Assembly (NCBI RefSeq): GCF_001552135.1
Contig: NZ_BCQP01000002.1
Span: 62,001 to 126,000, forward strand
DNA length: 64,000 nucleotides
DNA from: Actinomadura chibensis NBRC 106107
GTDB lineage: Bacteria > Actinomycetota > Actinomycetes > Streptosporangiales > Streptosporangiaceae
Direction: 5' to 3'
How positions within the stretch are numbered: position 1 is the stretch's first letter; each line of letters opens with the position of its first letter. Of the stretch, positions 1-8,723 are shown piece by piece. The notes under the pieces were generated by a model. That model was not told where the DNA came from. It was given only the letters and a program-made list of their open reading frames with translations, and searched no databases. A program made the position numbers and the translations under genes.

Positions 1-741
1 AAGAGCTTCGGCGCCGTCCATGTGCTGCACGACGTGGACTTCACCGTGCGGCTCGGCGAGGTGATGGCCCTCGTCGGCGACAACGGCGCGGGGAAGTCCA
101 CCCTGATCAAGTGCATCGCCGGGATCCACCCGGTCGACTCGGGGCGGATCGAGTTCGACGGCCGCGAGGTGTCGATCGACAGCCCGCGCGCGGCGTCCGC
201 GCTCGGGATCGAGGTCGTCTACCAGGACCTCGCACTTGCCGACAACCTGGACATCGTGCAGAACATGTTCCTCGGCCGCGAACGGCGGAAGGGGATCGTC
301 CTGGACGAGGCGTCCATGGAGGAGGCGGCGAGGCGGACCCTCGCCCGGCTCTCGGTGCGGACGGTGCGGTCCGTCCGGCAGCGGGTCGCGAGCCTGTCCG
401 GCGGGCAGCGGCAGACCGTCGCGATCGCCAAGGCCGCGCTCTGGGAGTCCAAGCTCGTGATCCTGGACGAGCCCACCGCCGCGCTCGGCGTCGCGCAGAC
501 CCGGCAGGTGCTCGACCTCGTCCGGCGGCTCGCCGACACCGGGCACGCCGTCGTCCTCATCTCGCACAACATGAACGACGTGTTCGAGGTGGCCGACCGC
601 ATCACCGCGCTGTACCTCGGCCGGGTCGCGGCGGACGTCGCCCGCGCCGACGTCACCCACGGCCAGGTCGTGGAGCTCATCACCGCCGGCCGTTCCGGCG
701 ATCTCGGCCTCGCGCCGCAGACCGCCGCCGAGAGCATCTGA
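1..741 (+). CDS. Sugar ABC transporter ATP-binding protein (5' end outside window)
   Basis: The reading frame is open at base 1, so the start lies upstream. It is a single nucleotide-binding domain of the ribose/xylose/fructose import class: Walker A GDNGAGKST near base 80, signature LSGGQRQTVAIAKAAL, Walker B LVILDEPTAALG, and the switch histidine in LISHNMNDV. The family often has fused double ATPase domains; this one has a single domain, like the FrcA type. It lies 11 bp before the permease gene and would energise uptake at the inner face of the membrane. It closely resembles the second ATPase at 2275-3033. The periplasmic-type sugar-binding protein is not in the window and is probably upstream. 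The substrate cannot be read from the sequence; the ROK regulator at the operon end suggests a pentose or hexose. Confidence 0.9.
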   Translation, partial: KSFGAVHVLHDVDFTVRLGEVMALVGDNGAGKSTLIKCIAGIHPVDSGRIEFDGREVSIDSPRAASALGIEVVYQDLALADNLDIVQNMFLGRERRKGIVLDEASMEEAARRTLARLSVRTVRSVRQRVASLSGGQRQTVAIAKAALWESKLVILDEPTAALGVAQTRQVLDLVRRLADTGHAVVLISHNMNDVFEVADRITALYLGRVAADVARADVTHGQVVELITAGRSGDLGLAPQTAAESI

Positions 742-752
742 AGGGGGGCCAG

Positions 753-2051
753 GTGTCCACCGACATCCCCGGGAACCGCCTCGCGAAGGGCGGCGAGCCC
801 GCCATGGCGCTGGCGGACGGCGACTTCGCCACCGACCGCCGCGAGCACGACATGCGCTCCGCGCTGCTGGACTACTGGAACCGGATCAGGTCCGGCGAGC
901 TCGGCGCGCTGCCCGCCGTCCTCGGGCTGATCTCCCTGGTCGTGCTGTTCGCCGCGCTGAAGCCCGACACGTTCCTCAGCAAGGGGAACATGGCGAACCT
1001 GTCGGTGCAGGCGCTGCCGATCACGATCCTCGCGATGGGGCTCGTGTTCGTCCTGCTCCTCGGCGAGATCGACCTGTCGGCGGGCGTCGCGAGCGGGCTG
1101 TGCGCGGCGGTGCTGGCCAAGCTGATCACCGACGCCGGGCAGCCCTGGTACGTCGCCGCGCTCAGCGCCGTCGCGATCGGGATCGTGATCGGAACCACGA
1201 TCGGCTGGCTCGTCTCGGTGCTGCGGATCCCGTCGTTCGTCGTCACGCTGGCGTTCTTCCTCGGCCTGCAGGGCGTCACGCTGAAGCTGATCGGGCAGGG
1301 CGGCACGGTGCCCGTCCGGGACGACGTGATCTACGCGCTCGCCAACAAGAACATGCCGGTCTGGCTCGGCTGGGTCCTCGCCGCCGGCTGCGCCGCCGCG
1401 TACACGGCGACGCAGGTGCTGCGCTGGCGGCGGCAGCGCGTCCGCGGGCTGCACTCCAGGCCGCTGGAGTTCGTCCTCGCGCAGAGCGCGGTCGTCTCGG
1501 CGGCCCTGCTGGTCAGCGCCTACGTCCTCAACCTGGACCGCGCGCCCAGCCCGCTGATCACGCTCGGCGGCATCCCGTGGGGCGTGCTGCTCGCGGGCGT
1601 CCTGCTGGTCGTGTGCTCGTTCGTGCTCGGACGCACCGCCTACGGGCGGCACATCTACGCGGTCGGCGGCAACGCCGAGGCGGCCCGCCGGGCCGGGATC
1701 AACGTCACCCGCATCCGGATCTCGGTGTTCATGATCGGGTCCGGGCTGGCCGCGATCAGCGGGATCGTCGCCGCGTCCCGGCTCAGCTCCGTCGCCACCG
1801 ACGCGGGCGGCGGCAACACGCTGCTGTACGCGGTCGGCGCCGCCGTCATCGGCGGGACGAGCCTGTTCGGCGGGCGCGGCAAGGCCCGCGACGCCGTCCT
1901 CGGCGGGCTCGTCATCGCGCTGATCGCCAACGGGCTCGGGCTGCTCGGCACCAGCGCCTACCTCAGCTACCTGATCACCGGCCTGGTGCTGCTGCTCGCC
2001 GCGAGCATCGACGCGCTGGCCCGGCGGCGGCGCTCCACCGCCGGGCGATGA
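753..2051 (+). CDS. Sugar ABC transporter permease (XylH/RbsC family)
   Basis: A 432-residue integral membrane protein with about ten hydrophobic segments, the family signature LLLGEIDLSAG in the first half and GINVTRIRISVFMIGSGLAAISG near the C-terminus. I chose the GTG start at 753 because an AAGGGGGG ribosome-binding site sits 5-12 bp upstream, directly after the stop of the ATPase gene. The N-terminal 50 residues are hydrophilic and precede the first membrane segment. The length is greater than the usual 320-350 residues of RbsC proteins and matches XylH-type permeases, which have an insertion between central segments. It would form the channel of the importer, probably as a homodimer with the flanking ATPases. 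Confidence 0.9.
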   Translation: MSTDIPGNRLAKGGEPAMALADGDFATDRREHDMRSALLDYWNRIRSGELGALPAVLGLISLVVLFAALKPDTFLSKGNMANLSVQALPITILAMGLVFVLLLGEIDLSAGVASGLCAAVLAKLITDAGQPWYVAALSAVAIGIVIGTTIGWLVSVLRIPSFVVTLAFFLGLQGVTLKLIGQGGTVPVRDDVIYALANKNMPVWLGWVLAAGCAAAYTATQVLRWRRQRVRGLHSRPLEFVLAQSAVVSAALLVSAYVLNLDRAPSPLITLGGIPWGVLLAGVLLVVCSFVLGRTAYGRHIYAVGGNAEAARRAGINVTRIRISVFMIGSGLAAISGIVAASRLSSVATDAGGGNTLLYAVGAAVIGGTSLFGGRGKARDAVLGGLVIALIANGLGLLGTSAYLSYLITGLVLLLAASIDALARRRRSTAGR

Positions 2052-2274
2052 CCCCGTGACCCCGGCGCGGGACGGCGGCGGGGAGCCGGTGGCCCGCCCC
2101 ATCGGCTCCCCGGCCGTCCCGGACGGCCCCGGTCCGTTCCGGGGGGCGTGGGGGGTCGTCCCCCCACCGGACGCCGGTCCGGACCGTTTCGGCGCTCCGT
2201 ACGCTGCTGATACGCTCACTGACCACGACCGCCTGGCGCGCGGGGGCGGTGTGGCACGGTGGGAGCCCCTCGGG

Positions 2275-3033
2275 ATGTCAGTGACGCCAGCCCTGGATCT
2301 GCGCGGCGTCGACAAGAGCTTCGGTTCCGTCCGGGTGCTCCACGACGTCGCGTTCACCGCCTATCCGGGCGAGGTCACCGCGCTCGTCGGCGACAACGGC
2401 GCGGGCAAGACCACCCTCGTGAAGTGCATCGGCGGCATCCACCCGTTCGACCGGGGCGAGTACCGCTTCGAGGGGCGCCCGGTGCGGGTCGGCAGCCCGC
2501 GCGACGCCAGCCGGCTCGGGATCGAGATCGTCCACCAGGACCTCGCGCTCTGCGAGAACCTCGACATCGTCCAGAACCTCTTCCTGGGGCGGGAGCGGCG
2601 CCGCGGCCTGTCCCTCGACGAGGACACGATGGAGGAGATGGCGCGGACGGCGCTGTCCGGGCTCGCCGTCCGCACGATGGGGTCGGTGCGGCAGCGGGTC
2701 TCGACGCTGTCCGGCGGGCAGCGGCAGACCGTCGCGATCGCCCGCGCCGTCCTCTACGACAGCAAGGTCGTCGTCCTGGACGAGCCCGCCGCCGCGCTCG
2801 GCGTCGCGCAGACCCAGCAGGTGCTGGAGACCGTCCGGCGGCTCGCCGACCGCGGCCTCGCCGTCGTGCTGATCTCGCACAACATGAACGACGTCTTCGC
2901 GGTCTCCGACCGGATCGCCGCGCTCTACCTCGGCCGGATGGTCGCCCAGGTCAGGACGGCCGACGCCACCCACCGGCAGATCGTGGAGCTGATCACCTCG
3001 GGCGCCGCCGGAGACCCGGGGCCGCGCCGATGA
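2275..3033 (+). CDS. Second sugar ABC transporter ATP-binding protein
   Basis: This is a 252-residue single-domain ATPase and a close paralogue of the truncated one at 1-741. Both share GDNGAGK(S/T)TL, VQN(M/L)FLGRERR, SVRQRV, LSGGQRQTVAIA, LGVAQT and LISHNMNDVF. Walker B reads VVLDEPAAALG, with Ala where the first copy has Thr. The ATG at 2275 has GGGAG ten bases upstream; the frame stays open further upstream but that sequence is not protein-like. A 223-bp gap separates it from the permease, so it may also have its own promoter. Its stop overlaps the ROK start (TGATGA), implying coupled translation. Whether the two ATPases form a heterodimer on one permease or one serves a different permease is not decidable here. 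Confidence 0.88.
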   Translation: MSVTPALDLRGVDKSFGSVRVLHDVAFTAYPGEVTALVGDNGAGKTTLVKCIGGIHPFDRGEYRFEGRPVRVGSPRDASRLGIEIVHQDLALCENLDIVQNLFLGRERRRGLSLDEDTMEEMARTALSGLAVRTMGSVRQRVSTLSGGQRQTVAIARAVLYDSKVVVLDEPAAALGVAQTQQVLETVRRLADRGLAVVLISHNMNDVFAVSDRIAALYLGRMVAQVRTADATHRQIVELITSGAAGDPGPRR

Positions 3034-4262
3034 TGAAGGGCGGCCCGTCCCAGGAGGACATCCGGCGCCACAACCTCGGCACGCTGCTGCGGTTCGTGCA
3101 CCTGCGCGGCCCGGCGTCGCGCGCGGTGCTCGCCGAGTCGCTCGGGCTCAACCGGAGCACGATCATGGCGCTGACGGCCGACCTCACGGCGGCGGGGCTC
3201 GTCCGGGAGGAGCTGCCGCGCGGCCCAGGACGGCGGGCCGGGCGGCCGTCCCTGGTCGTCCGGCCCGAGTCGACCCGCGTGTACGTGCTGGCCTTCGAGG
3301 TCGGCGTCGACCGGCTCGTCGTCGCCCGGGTCGGGCTCGGCGGCGTCGTGCTGGACCGGCGCGAGGGCGTGCGCGCCCGCGACTCCGACCCCGCCGACCT
3401 GCTGGGCGTGCTCGTCGCGGGGGCGCGGTCGCTCGTCCGCAAGGCCGAGCGGGACGCGGTGTGCGTCGGCGCCTCGGTCGGGTTCCCGGGCACCGTCCGC
3501 CGCTCCGACGACATGATCATGTTCGGGCCCAACCTGGACGTCGGCGACCTGCGGCTCGGCGACGCGCTGTCCCGCCGGCTCGGGCTCGGCATCCCCGTGT
3601 CGGTCTGCAACGACGCCAACCTCGGCGCGCTCGCCGAGCACGAGCGCGGCGCCGGGGTCGGCTGCGACAACCTGATCTACCTGCACGGCGACGTCGGCGT
3701 CGGCGGCGGCATCATCGCGCACGGGCGGCTGCTCGGCGGGGACGAGGGCTACGGCGGCGAGATCGGCCACATGATCGTCAACCCGGGCGGGCGGCCCTGC
3801 GCCTGCGGCTCGAACGGCTGCCTGGAGGCCGAGGTGGGGGAGCGGACGCTGCTGCGCCACGCGGGCCGCGAGGAGGTCCCCGGCCAGGCCGGGCGGGACG
3901 CGGTCCGCGACATCGTCGCCGCCGCCGACGCGGGCGACATCGCCGCGCGGGAGGCGCTCCAACGGGTCGGAAAGTGGCTCGGGCTCGGCGTCGCCAACCT
4001 CGTCAACGTGTTCAACCCCGGCATGGTCGTCTTCGGCGGGACGCTCCGCGACATCTACCTCGGGTCGGCGGCGCAGATCCGCAGCGTCCTCGCGACCGGG
4101 GCGCTCGCCGCCCCGCGCGAGAAGGTCAAGCTCCGCACCGCCGCGCTCGGGGACGACACGACCCTCGTGGGGGCGGCGGAGTTCGCCTTCGCCGAGGTCC
4201 TCGCGGACCCGCTCCAGGTGCTGGCCCGCCTCCGCGCGCCCGAGGACTCGACCGTCAGCTGA
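3030..4262 (+). CDS. ROK-family transcriptional regulator (XylR/NagC type)
   Basis: A 410-residue protein with an N-terminal winged helix (about residues 10-75, with LAESLGLNRSTIMALTADLTAAGLV) fused to a ROK sugar-kinase-like domain. The ROK zinc-binding signature is intact: GEIGHMIVNPGG followed by CACGSNGCLE, giving the His and three Cys ligands. These regulators repress sugar transport genes and are released by the sugar. Two start ATGs overlap (3030 and 3033); 3030 overlaps the preceding stop. Being last in the ABC operon it probably controls that operon. Its end overlaps the converging flavin reductase gene by 8 bp. Confidence 0.9.
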   Translation: MMKGGPSQEDIRRHNLGTLLRFVHLRGPASRAVLAESLGLNRSTIMALTADLTAAGLVREELPRGPGRRAGRPSLVVRPESTRVYVLAFEVGVDRLVVARVGLGGVVLDRREGVRARDSDPADLLGVLVAGARSLVRKAERDAVCVGASVGFPGTVRRSDDMIMFGPNLDVGDLRLGDALSRRLGLGIPVSVCNDANLGALAEHERGAGVGCDNLIYLHGDVGVGGGIIAHGRLLGGDEGYGGEIGHMIVNPGGRPCACGSNGCLEAEVGERTLLRHAGREEVPGQAGRDAVRDIVAAADAGDIAAREALQRVGKWLGLGVANLVNVFNPGMVVFGGTLRDIYLGSAAQIRSVLATGALAAPREKVKLRTAALGDDTTLVGAAEFAFAEVLADPLQVLARLRAPEDSTVS

Positions 4263-4812
4263 ACGTCCCGTAGGAGCTGCGGTAGAAGACGAGCGGCGCG
4301 CCGTCGTGGTGCTCGGCCAGGTCGAGGACGCGCGCGACGACGATCACGTGGTCGCCCGCGACGTGCTCCTGCTCCACCGCGCACTCGATCCAGGCGATCG
4401 CGTCGTCGATCATCGGGGCGCCGCCGGGGGACGCCGTCCAGCCGATCCCGGCGAACTTGTCGCCGCCCCGCAGCGCCAGCCGCTCGGACACCTCCAGCTG
4501 CGACTCGCCGAGGATGCTGACGCACAGCAGGTCCGCGCTGCGGAGCCGCGGCCAGGTGGTGCTGGTGTGCGCCACGCAGAACGCGATGAGCGGCGGGTCG
4601 AGCGAGACGGACGTGAACGAGTTCGCGACGAGGCCCGCGGGGCGTCCCGTCCCCGGCTCGGCGGCGGCGACCGCGACCACGCCGGTCGCGAACCGGGCCA
4701 GCACCGAGCGGAAGGCGGCGGGGTCGACGGCGGTCAGCGGTCGTCCGGACGGGCCGTTGGGCGATCCGTACATGGCAGTCCGTTTCATGGCCGGGGCACT
4801 GTCGCTGACCAC
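4255..4812 (-). CDS. Flavin reductase family protein
   Basis: A 185-residue flavin reductase-like (FMN-binding split barrel) protein. Typical features are the opening FRSVLARFATGVVAVA, the flavin-contact segment GLVANSFTSVSLDPPL, and VSILGESQ followed by HVIVVARVLD. Such proteins reduce FMN or FAD with NAD(P)H and often supply a monooxygenase partner; no monooxygenase gene is adjacent, so its partner is unknown. The GTG start is preceded by GAGGGG about six bases upstream; an in-frame ATG eight codons later is an alternative. It converges on, and overlaps, the ROK regulator by 8 bp. Confidence 0.85.
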   Translation of the reverse strand: MVSDSAPAMKRTAMYGSPNGPSGRPLTAVDPAAFRSVLARFATGVVAVAAAEPGTGRPAGLVANSFTSVSLDPPLIAFCVAHTSTTWPRLRSADLLCVSILGESQLEVSERLALRGGDKFAGIGWTASPGGAPMIDDAIAWIECAVEQEHVAGDHVIVVARVLDLAEHHDGAPLVFYRSSYGTFS

Positions 4813-4923
4813 TAAAGCCCCTCATGCGGCGTTCTGATTCCCCGGACCCCCGATCTCGGCCGAAGGTCCCGCCCCGACCTCCGACCATCGACCGAACCGC
4901 GGCGCCGCTTGCCGAACGGCGGG

Positions 4924-6186
4924 TCAGGGGCGGCGGAGCTCGGCGGGGGCGTTCATGATGACGGCGGCGTAGGGGGTGAGCGCGACCTTGGTCGTGCCCT
5001 CCAGGAACGCGCGCATGGCTCCGGCGAGCCGGGCCTTGACGCGGGCCGGGACGCGCGGCCCCTCGTGCAGCGCGAACCACGCGATCCAGCCGACCGTGAC
5101 CACCGCCCAGTACGACACCAGCCGGTAGAGGCCCACGGCCGCGACGGCCGGGGACAGCGCCGCGCCCAGCGTGACCAGCGACGCGGCCATGCTGCCCTCG
5201 ATCGCGCCGAGGCCGCCGGGCAGCAGCGGCAGGATGCTGCCCGCCGCCTGCGCGGCGAAGTAGGTGAGGGCGACGCCGTCGAGGTCGACGCCGATGCCGA
5301 CCGCGTGCGCCGCCGCCAGCAGCGCGAGGATGTCGAACACCCAGTTCAGCGCGGACAGCGCGATCAGCGCGGCCCAGTCGCGCCGGGTCGGGCGCAGCAC
5401 CGCGGGGACGCCCGCGAGCCGCTCCGCGTGCGGCGCGATCCGCGGATGGGCGACCGCCGCCCGGTACAGGCGCCGGAGCGGCGCGGTGACCAGGGCGCGC
5501 GTCGGCCGCCAGGCGAGCGCGGCGGCGAGCAGCGCCGCCGGGACGAGCGGCACCGACAGCGCCACCAGCGCCGGGCCGCGCGAGCCCGGCGCGACGAGCA
5601 GCGCGGCCACCCCGATCAGCGAGTACGCCGACGTGGTGATCACCCCGCCGGCCAGGATCACGGCCGTGGCGAGCTGCGCCGACGCCCCGCCGCGGCGGAA
5701 CTGCCGGAAGGTGTAGACGACGCTCACCGCGGGCCCGGCGGGCAAGGTCGTGGACAGCGCGTTGCCCGCGTAGGTGATCGCGAACGCGCGGCGCAGCGAC
5801 ATCCGCAGCCCGCCGATGCGCAGCAGCCTGCGCTGGAGCCGGGCGAACGCGCCCATCGACCCCGCGACGGCGAGGACGACCACCGTGAGCCAGCCCGGAT
5901 CGGCGTGCGAGGCGGACGTCCACATGACGCTCAGGTCGGGCAGTTGGTCGCGGTACAGCGGGAACGCGGCGAGCACCCCGAGGAGCAGCCCCCACTGCGC
6001 GAGCACTCCGGCCCGTCGCCATCGCGGCCGCGCCTGTGCCTGGGCCTGTGCCTGCTCCGGCTCGGCCACCGCGAGGCTCGCGTCGGCGCCGGAGTCGGTG
6101 CCGTTGGTGCCGTCGGCGGCGTCCTGCGTGCGGGGGGCGGTGGCTTCGGCCTGGGGGCGGACCGGTGCCGTGACTGTGTCGTGCAT
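4924..6186 (-). CDS. Lysylphosphatidylglycerol synthase transmembrane-like (flippase-like) membrane protein
   Basis: A 420-residue polytopic protein with about eight membrane segments and the family pattern seen in the flippase part of MprF/AglD proteins: ITYAGNALSTTLPAGPAVS, a central SAVNWVFDIL-like segment, and LPLLPGGLGAIEGSMAASLV. It lacks the soluble aminoacyl-transferase domain of MprF, so it is likely a lipid-linked translocation protein rather than an aminoacylating enzyme; substrate unknown. The N-terminal 75 residues are hydrophilic and low in complexity. I prefer the ATG at 6186 because GAGGTGA lies 7-8 bases upstream; a TTG at 6204 is in frame but would place that site inside the gene. 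Confidence 0.82.
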   Translation of the reverse strand: MHDTVTAPVRPQAEATAPRTQDAADGTNGTDSGADASLAVAEPEQAQAQAQARPRWRRAGVLAQWGLLLGVLAAFPLYRDQLPDLSVMWTSASHADPGWLTVVVLAVAGSMGAFARLQRRLLRIGGLRMSLRRAFAITYAGNALSTTLPAGPAVSVVYTFRQFRRGGASAQLATAVILAGGVITTSAYSLIGVAALLVAPGSRGPALVALSVPLVPAALLAAALAWRPTRALVTAPLRRLYRAAVAHPRIAPHAERLAGVPAVLRPTRRDWAALIALSALNWVFDILALLAAAHAVGIGVDLDGVALTYFAAQAAGSILPLLPGGLGAIEGSMAASLVTLGAALSPAVAAVGLYRLVSYWAVVTVGWIAWFALHEGPRVPARVKARLAGAMRAFLEGTTKVALTPYAAVIMNAPAELRRP

Positions 6187-6389
6187 GTCCCGGTCACCTC
6201 GCAAGCTAGCCCCGCTTTGCGCAACCTATGCCGCGCCTATGACATTCCCCGCGGTGCGAGGCCGAACCGCGAAGAAACTCTCGCCACACCCGTTACCCGG
6301 GCGGTGCCGCTCAGTTTGATCAGGGACTTCGGGCGGCCCGGCCGGGCGGCCGTGACCGGAGGCGGCCGGACGGCCCCGGCCGCCTCCGG

Positions 6390-6659
6390 TCAGGGCCGCC
6401 GGGTCGGGTTGACGGCGTCGGTCTCGGCGGCGACGTCCGGTCGCGGACGCTCGTCCTCGCCCGGCCGCGCGGCCTCCCGCTCGTACTCGGAGATGCTGAG
6501 CCCGTCCCTGCTCTCCTCGGGCTCCTCGATCCGCAGCCCCTCGGGCGGGTCGGTGACGTACTCCTCCGTCAGGCCGATCTGCTCGTCCTGCGTGTTGTCG
6601 CCCATGTCGTCCATGTCCGCGCGGAAGTCGCGGGACTCACCGGGCTCGCGCGCCCTCAT
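6390..6659 (-). CDS. Small acidic hypothetical protein
   Basis: An 89-residue hydrophilic protein very rich in Glu, Asp and Arg, with no membrane segment and no cysteine. Support for a real gene is a strong ribosome-binding site (GGGGAGGAG five bases before the ATG) and codon usage like its neighbours. It resembles in composition the small disordered acidic proteins of actinomycetes such as the DUF5709 group, but I cannot confirm that. It stands alone between the flippase-like gene and the divergent HAD gene. Confidence 0.6.
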   Translation of the reverse strand: MRAREPGESRDFRADMDDMGDNTQDEQIGLTEEYVTDPPEGLRIEEPEESRDGLSISEYEREAARPGEDERPRPDVAAETDAVNPTRRP

Positions 6660-6833
6660 GGCTCCTCCCCGGTCCGGTTGGTTTCACCTGGTTCATTCGG
6701 TCTTCGCCAGGTTTTCGGGTGTTGGACCGTTATCCCCGGTGTCCGGGCCGCTATTCGCGGGTCCGCGGACGGCGACGCGGTCCTGGCCGAAAACAGGGGT
6801 GGTCTGTCGTACCCGGATGGTTACGATCCGGTC

Positions 6834-7535
6834 ATGGGCGTAGAAGCTGTGATCTTCGACTGGGGCGGCACGCTGACCCCGTGGCACGACCTCGAACTGG
6901 CCGACATGTGGCGCGCGATCTGCTCCGCCCACCTCCCCCCGGACGACGTCGAGAAGGCCGCGACCGAGCTGGCCCGCGCCGAGCTCGACCTGTGGCAGCG
7001 CAGCGACCGGGAGCACCGCAGCGGCACCCTGGACGAGCTGTTCGACCTCGCGGGCGTCCAGCCGACCGGCGAGATGCTCGCCACCCACTTCGAGGTCTGG
7101 ACGCCCCACACGCACACCGACCCGGCCGTCCCCGCGCTGTTCAACGCCCTCCGCGAGCGGGGGATCAAGGTCGGCGTCCTGTCCAACACGATCTGGTCGC
7201 GCGACCTGCACGAGCGCATCTTCGCGCGCGACGACGTCCTGCACCTGCTCGACGGCGCCGTCTACACCAGCGAGATCCCCTGGACGAAGCCGCACGAGAA
7301 GGCGTTCCGCGCCGCCATGGACGCCGTCGGCGCGGCGGACCCGTCGTCCTGCGTGTTCGTCGGGGACCGCCCCTACGACGACATCCACGGCGCCAAGTCC
7401 GCCGGGCTGCGCGCCGTGCAGATCTGGCACCAGACGACGCACGCGTTCGAGCGTCCCGGCCTCACCCCGCCCGACGCGCTCATCCACGACCTCGACGAAC
7501 TGCTCCCGCACGTGGAGCGCTGGCACGCCGCGTGA
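6834..7535 (+). CDS. HAD-superfamily hydrolase with altered nucleophile motif
   Basis: A 233-residue haloacid dehalogenase fold protein: motif I FDWGGT (nucleophile Asp9), motif II VLSNT, motif III Lys in SEIPWTKPHEKAF, and motif IV VFVGDRPYDDI. In motif I the second Asp of the usual DxD is Gly, so the general acid of phosphatase members is missing; known enzymes with DxA or DxG here include phosphonatase-type hydrolases. The activity is therefore uncertain. No ribosome-binding site precedes the ATG; a TACGAT -10 box ends six bases before it, suggesting a leaderless transcript. It converges with the RNA methyltransferase gene, 12 bp apart. Confidence 0.85.
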   Translation: MGVEAVIFDWGGTLTPWHDLELADMWRAICSAHLPPDDVEKAATELARAELDLWQRSDREHRSGTLDELFDLAGVQPTGEMLATHFEVWTPHTHTDPAVPALFNALRERGIKVGVLSNTIWSRDLHERIFARDDVLHLLDGAVYTSEIPWTKPHEKAFRAAMDAVGAADPSSCVFVGDRPYDDIHGAKSAGLRAVQIWHQTTHAFERPGLTPPDALIHDLDELLPHVERWHAA

Positions 7536-7547
7536 CCGCCCGGCCGG

Positions 7548-8609
7548 TCAGGGCTTGCGGGCGGTGATCAGGTCGCGGGTGATGGCCTGGTCGACGCGGT
7601 GCCGGAAGCCCCGGTAGGCCTCGGAGTCCCGCACCTCCAGGCCGCTGGAGGCGAGGATGTCGGCGAGGTCCTCGCGGCGTCCGACGTAGGTGTTCCAGGA
7701 GATGCCGACCGCGCCGCCCGGCCGCAGCAGCGCCGCCCATTCCGGGACGGCCGCCGCCAGCAGCTCGACGGGGCTGCGCGAGAGCTGCGGCTTCCCCCGG
7801 CGGCCCGGCTGCCCGCCCTTCGGACGGCTCCCGTGCCGCACCCCGTACGGCGCGTCCGTCACGATCAGGTCGAACGAGGCGGGGCGGAAGAACCTCCCCG
7901 CGTCGAGGGAGTCGGCGTTCACGACGGTGATCTCCATCGTCTCGCCGCTCTTGTACCGCTCCCTGGACGCGCCGAGCGTCACGTGCAGGCGGCGTCCGAG
8001 CACGGCCTTCTCCCGCCGGATGGGGGCGATCTCCGCCTGGTGCTTCACCCGGTTGTTCTTCAGCCAGGTCTTGATGAAGGCGGCGTAGGCGTCGAAGTCC
8101 TTGGCGTCGATGTCGATCCCGGCGGCGTCCAGGCCGTACATCATGGCCTGGTTGAGTGTCGTGCCCCGGCCGCACATCGGGTCGAGGACGCGGGGGCGTC
8201 CCGTCACCAGGTCCATGGGGGAGCCGGACGCCATCGCGGTGACGTTCAGTAGCAGCTTGGTGAAGTACTCGTTCGTCTTGCCGGAGTACTTCTGGATGGT
8301 GAGCAGGTCGCTGCCGAACAGGTCGAGCGGCTGCAAGGTGACGGGACGCAGCAGTCCGCCGTCCTCGATCCGGAACAGCGCGTAGAGCGACGACAGGTTC
8401 GACAGGAGGCGGACGTCCTGCTCCGACAGCTCGTCCGCCGTGAACGTCACGTACGGGACGCCGCCGATGGCGGTCTCGCGGATGTCGCGGACGCGTCCGT
8501 CCATGGCCCGTTCGCCGAACACCGCCAGCTCCGCCTTCACGAGCCCGGCGGCGGCCTGTGCGTAGACCCGGTTGTGCGAGGGGGAGACGAGGAGGCCGTA
8601 CGCGGTCAT
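7548..8609 (-). CDS. TRM11/TrmG10-type RNA methyltransferase
   Basis: A 353-residue protein with a Rossmann-type methyltransferase domain in its C-terminal two thirds. The SAM-binding motif DPMCGRGTTLNQA is near residue 143 and the amino-methylating motif TDAPYGVRHG near residue 250, in the order of the Trm11/TrmG10 guanine-N2 methyltransferases. The N-terminal region (RVYAQAAAGLVKAELAVFG) is short and may be a reduced RNA-binding part in place of a full THUMP domain. The likely target is tRNA or rRNA. The start is an ATG with no strong ribosome-binding site; the gene stands alone. Confidence 0.8.
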   Translation of the reverse strand: MTAYGLLVSPSHNRVYAQAAAGLVKAELAVFGERAMDGRVRDIRETAIGGVPYVTFTADELSEQDVRLLSNLSSLYALFRIEDGGLLRPVTLQPLDLFGSDLLTIQKYSGKTNEYFTKLLLNVTAMASGSPMDLVTGRPRVLDPMCGRGTTLNQAMMYGLDAAGIDIDAKDFDAYAAFIKTWLKNNRVKHQAEIAPIRREKAVLGRRLHVTLGASRERYKSGETMEITVVNADSLDAGRFFRPASFDLIVTDAPYGVRHGSRPKGGQPGRRGKPQLSRSPVELLAAAVPEWAALLRPGGAVGISWNTYVGRREDLADILASSGLEVRDSEAYRGFRHRVDQAITRDLITARKP

Positions 8610-8655
8610 TCGCCCGACCCTACCGGCTCATCGCCCCCTCCTCGCCGCCGCTGCG

Positions 8656-8712
8656 GGAGGCCGCCGGGAGCCGTGCTCCCGGCGGCCTCCGCACGGCCCT
8701 TGTGCGGGCCGT
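8656..8712 (-). terminator. Tandem hairpin terminator after the coiled-coil gene
   Basis: Bases 8656-8671 and 8675-8690 are perfectly complementary (16-bp stem, CGT loop). A second 7-bp hairpin, ACGGCCC with GGGCCGT, lies at 8693-8712. Both are just beyond the stop of the minus-strand gene at 8724. There is no T run, as is common for actinomycete terminators. Confidence 0.7.
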
Positions 8713-8723
8713 TCCCTCCCGGT

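Noticed and set aside
219-2357. Long minus-strand frame opposite the sugar ABC genes
   Set aside because: Low-complexity product and exact antisense to genes with clear ABC motifs.
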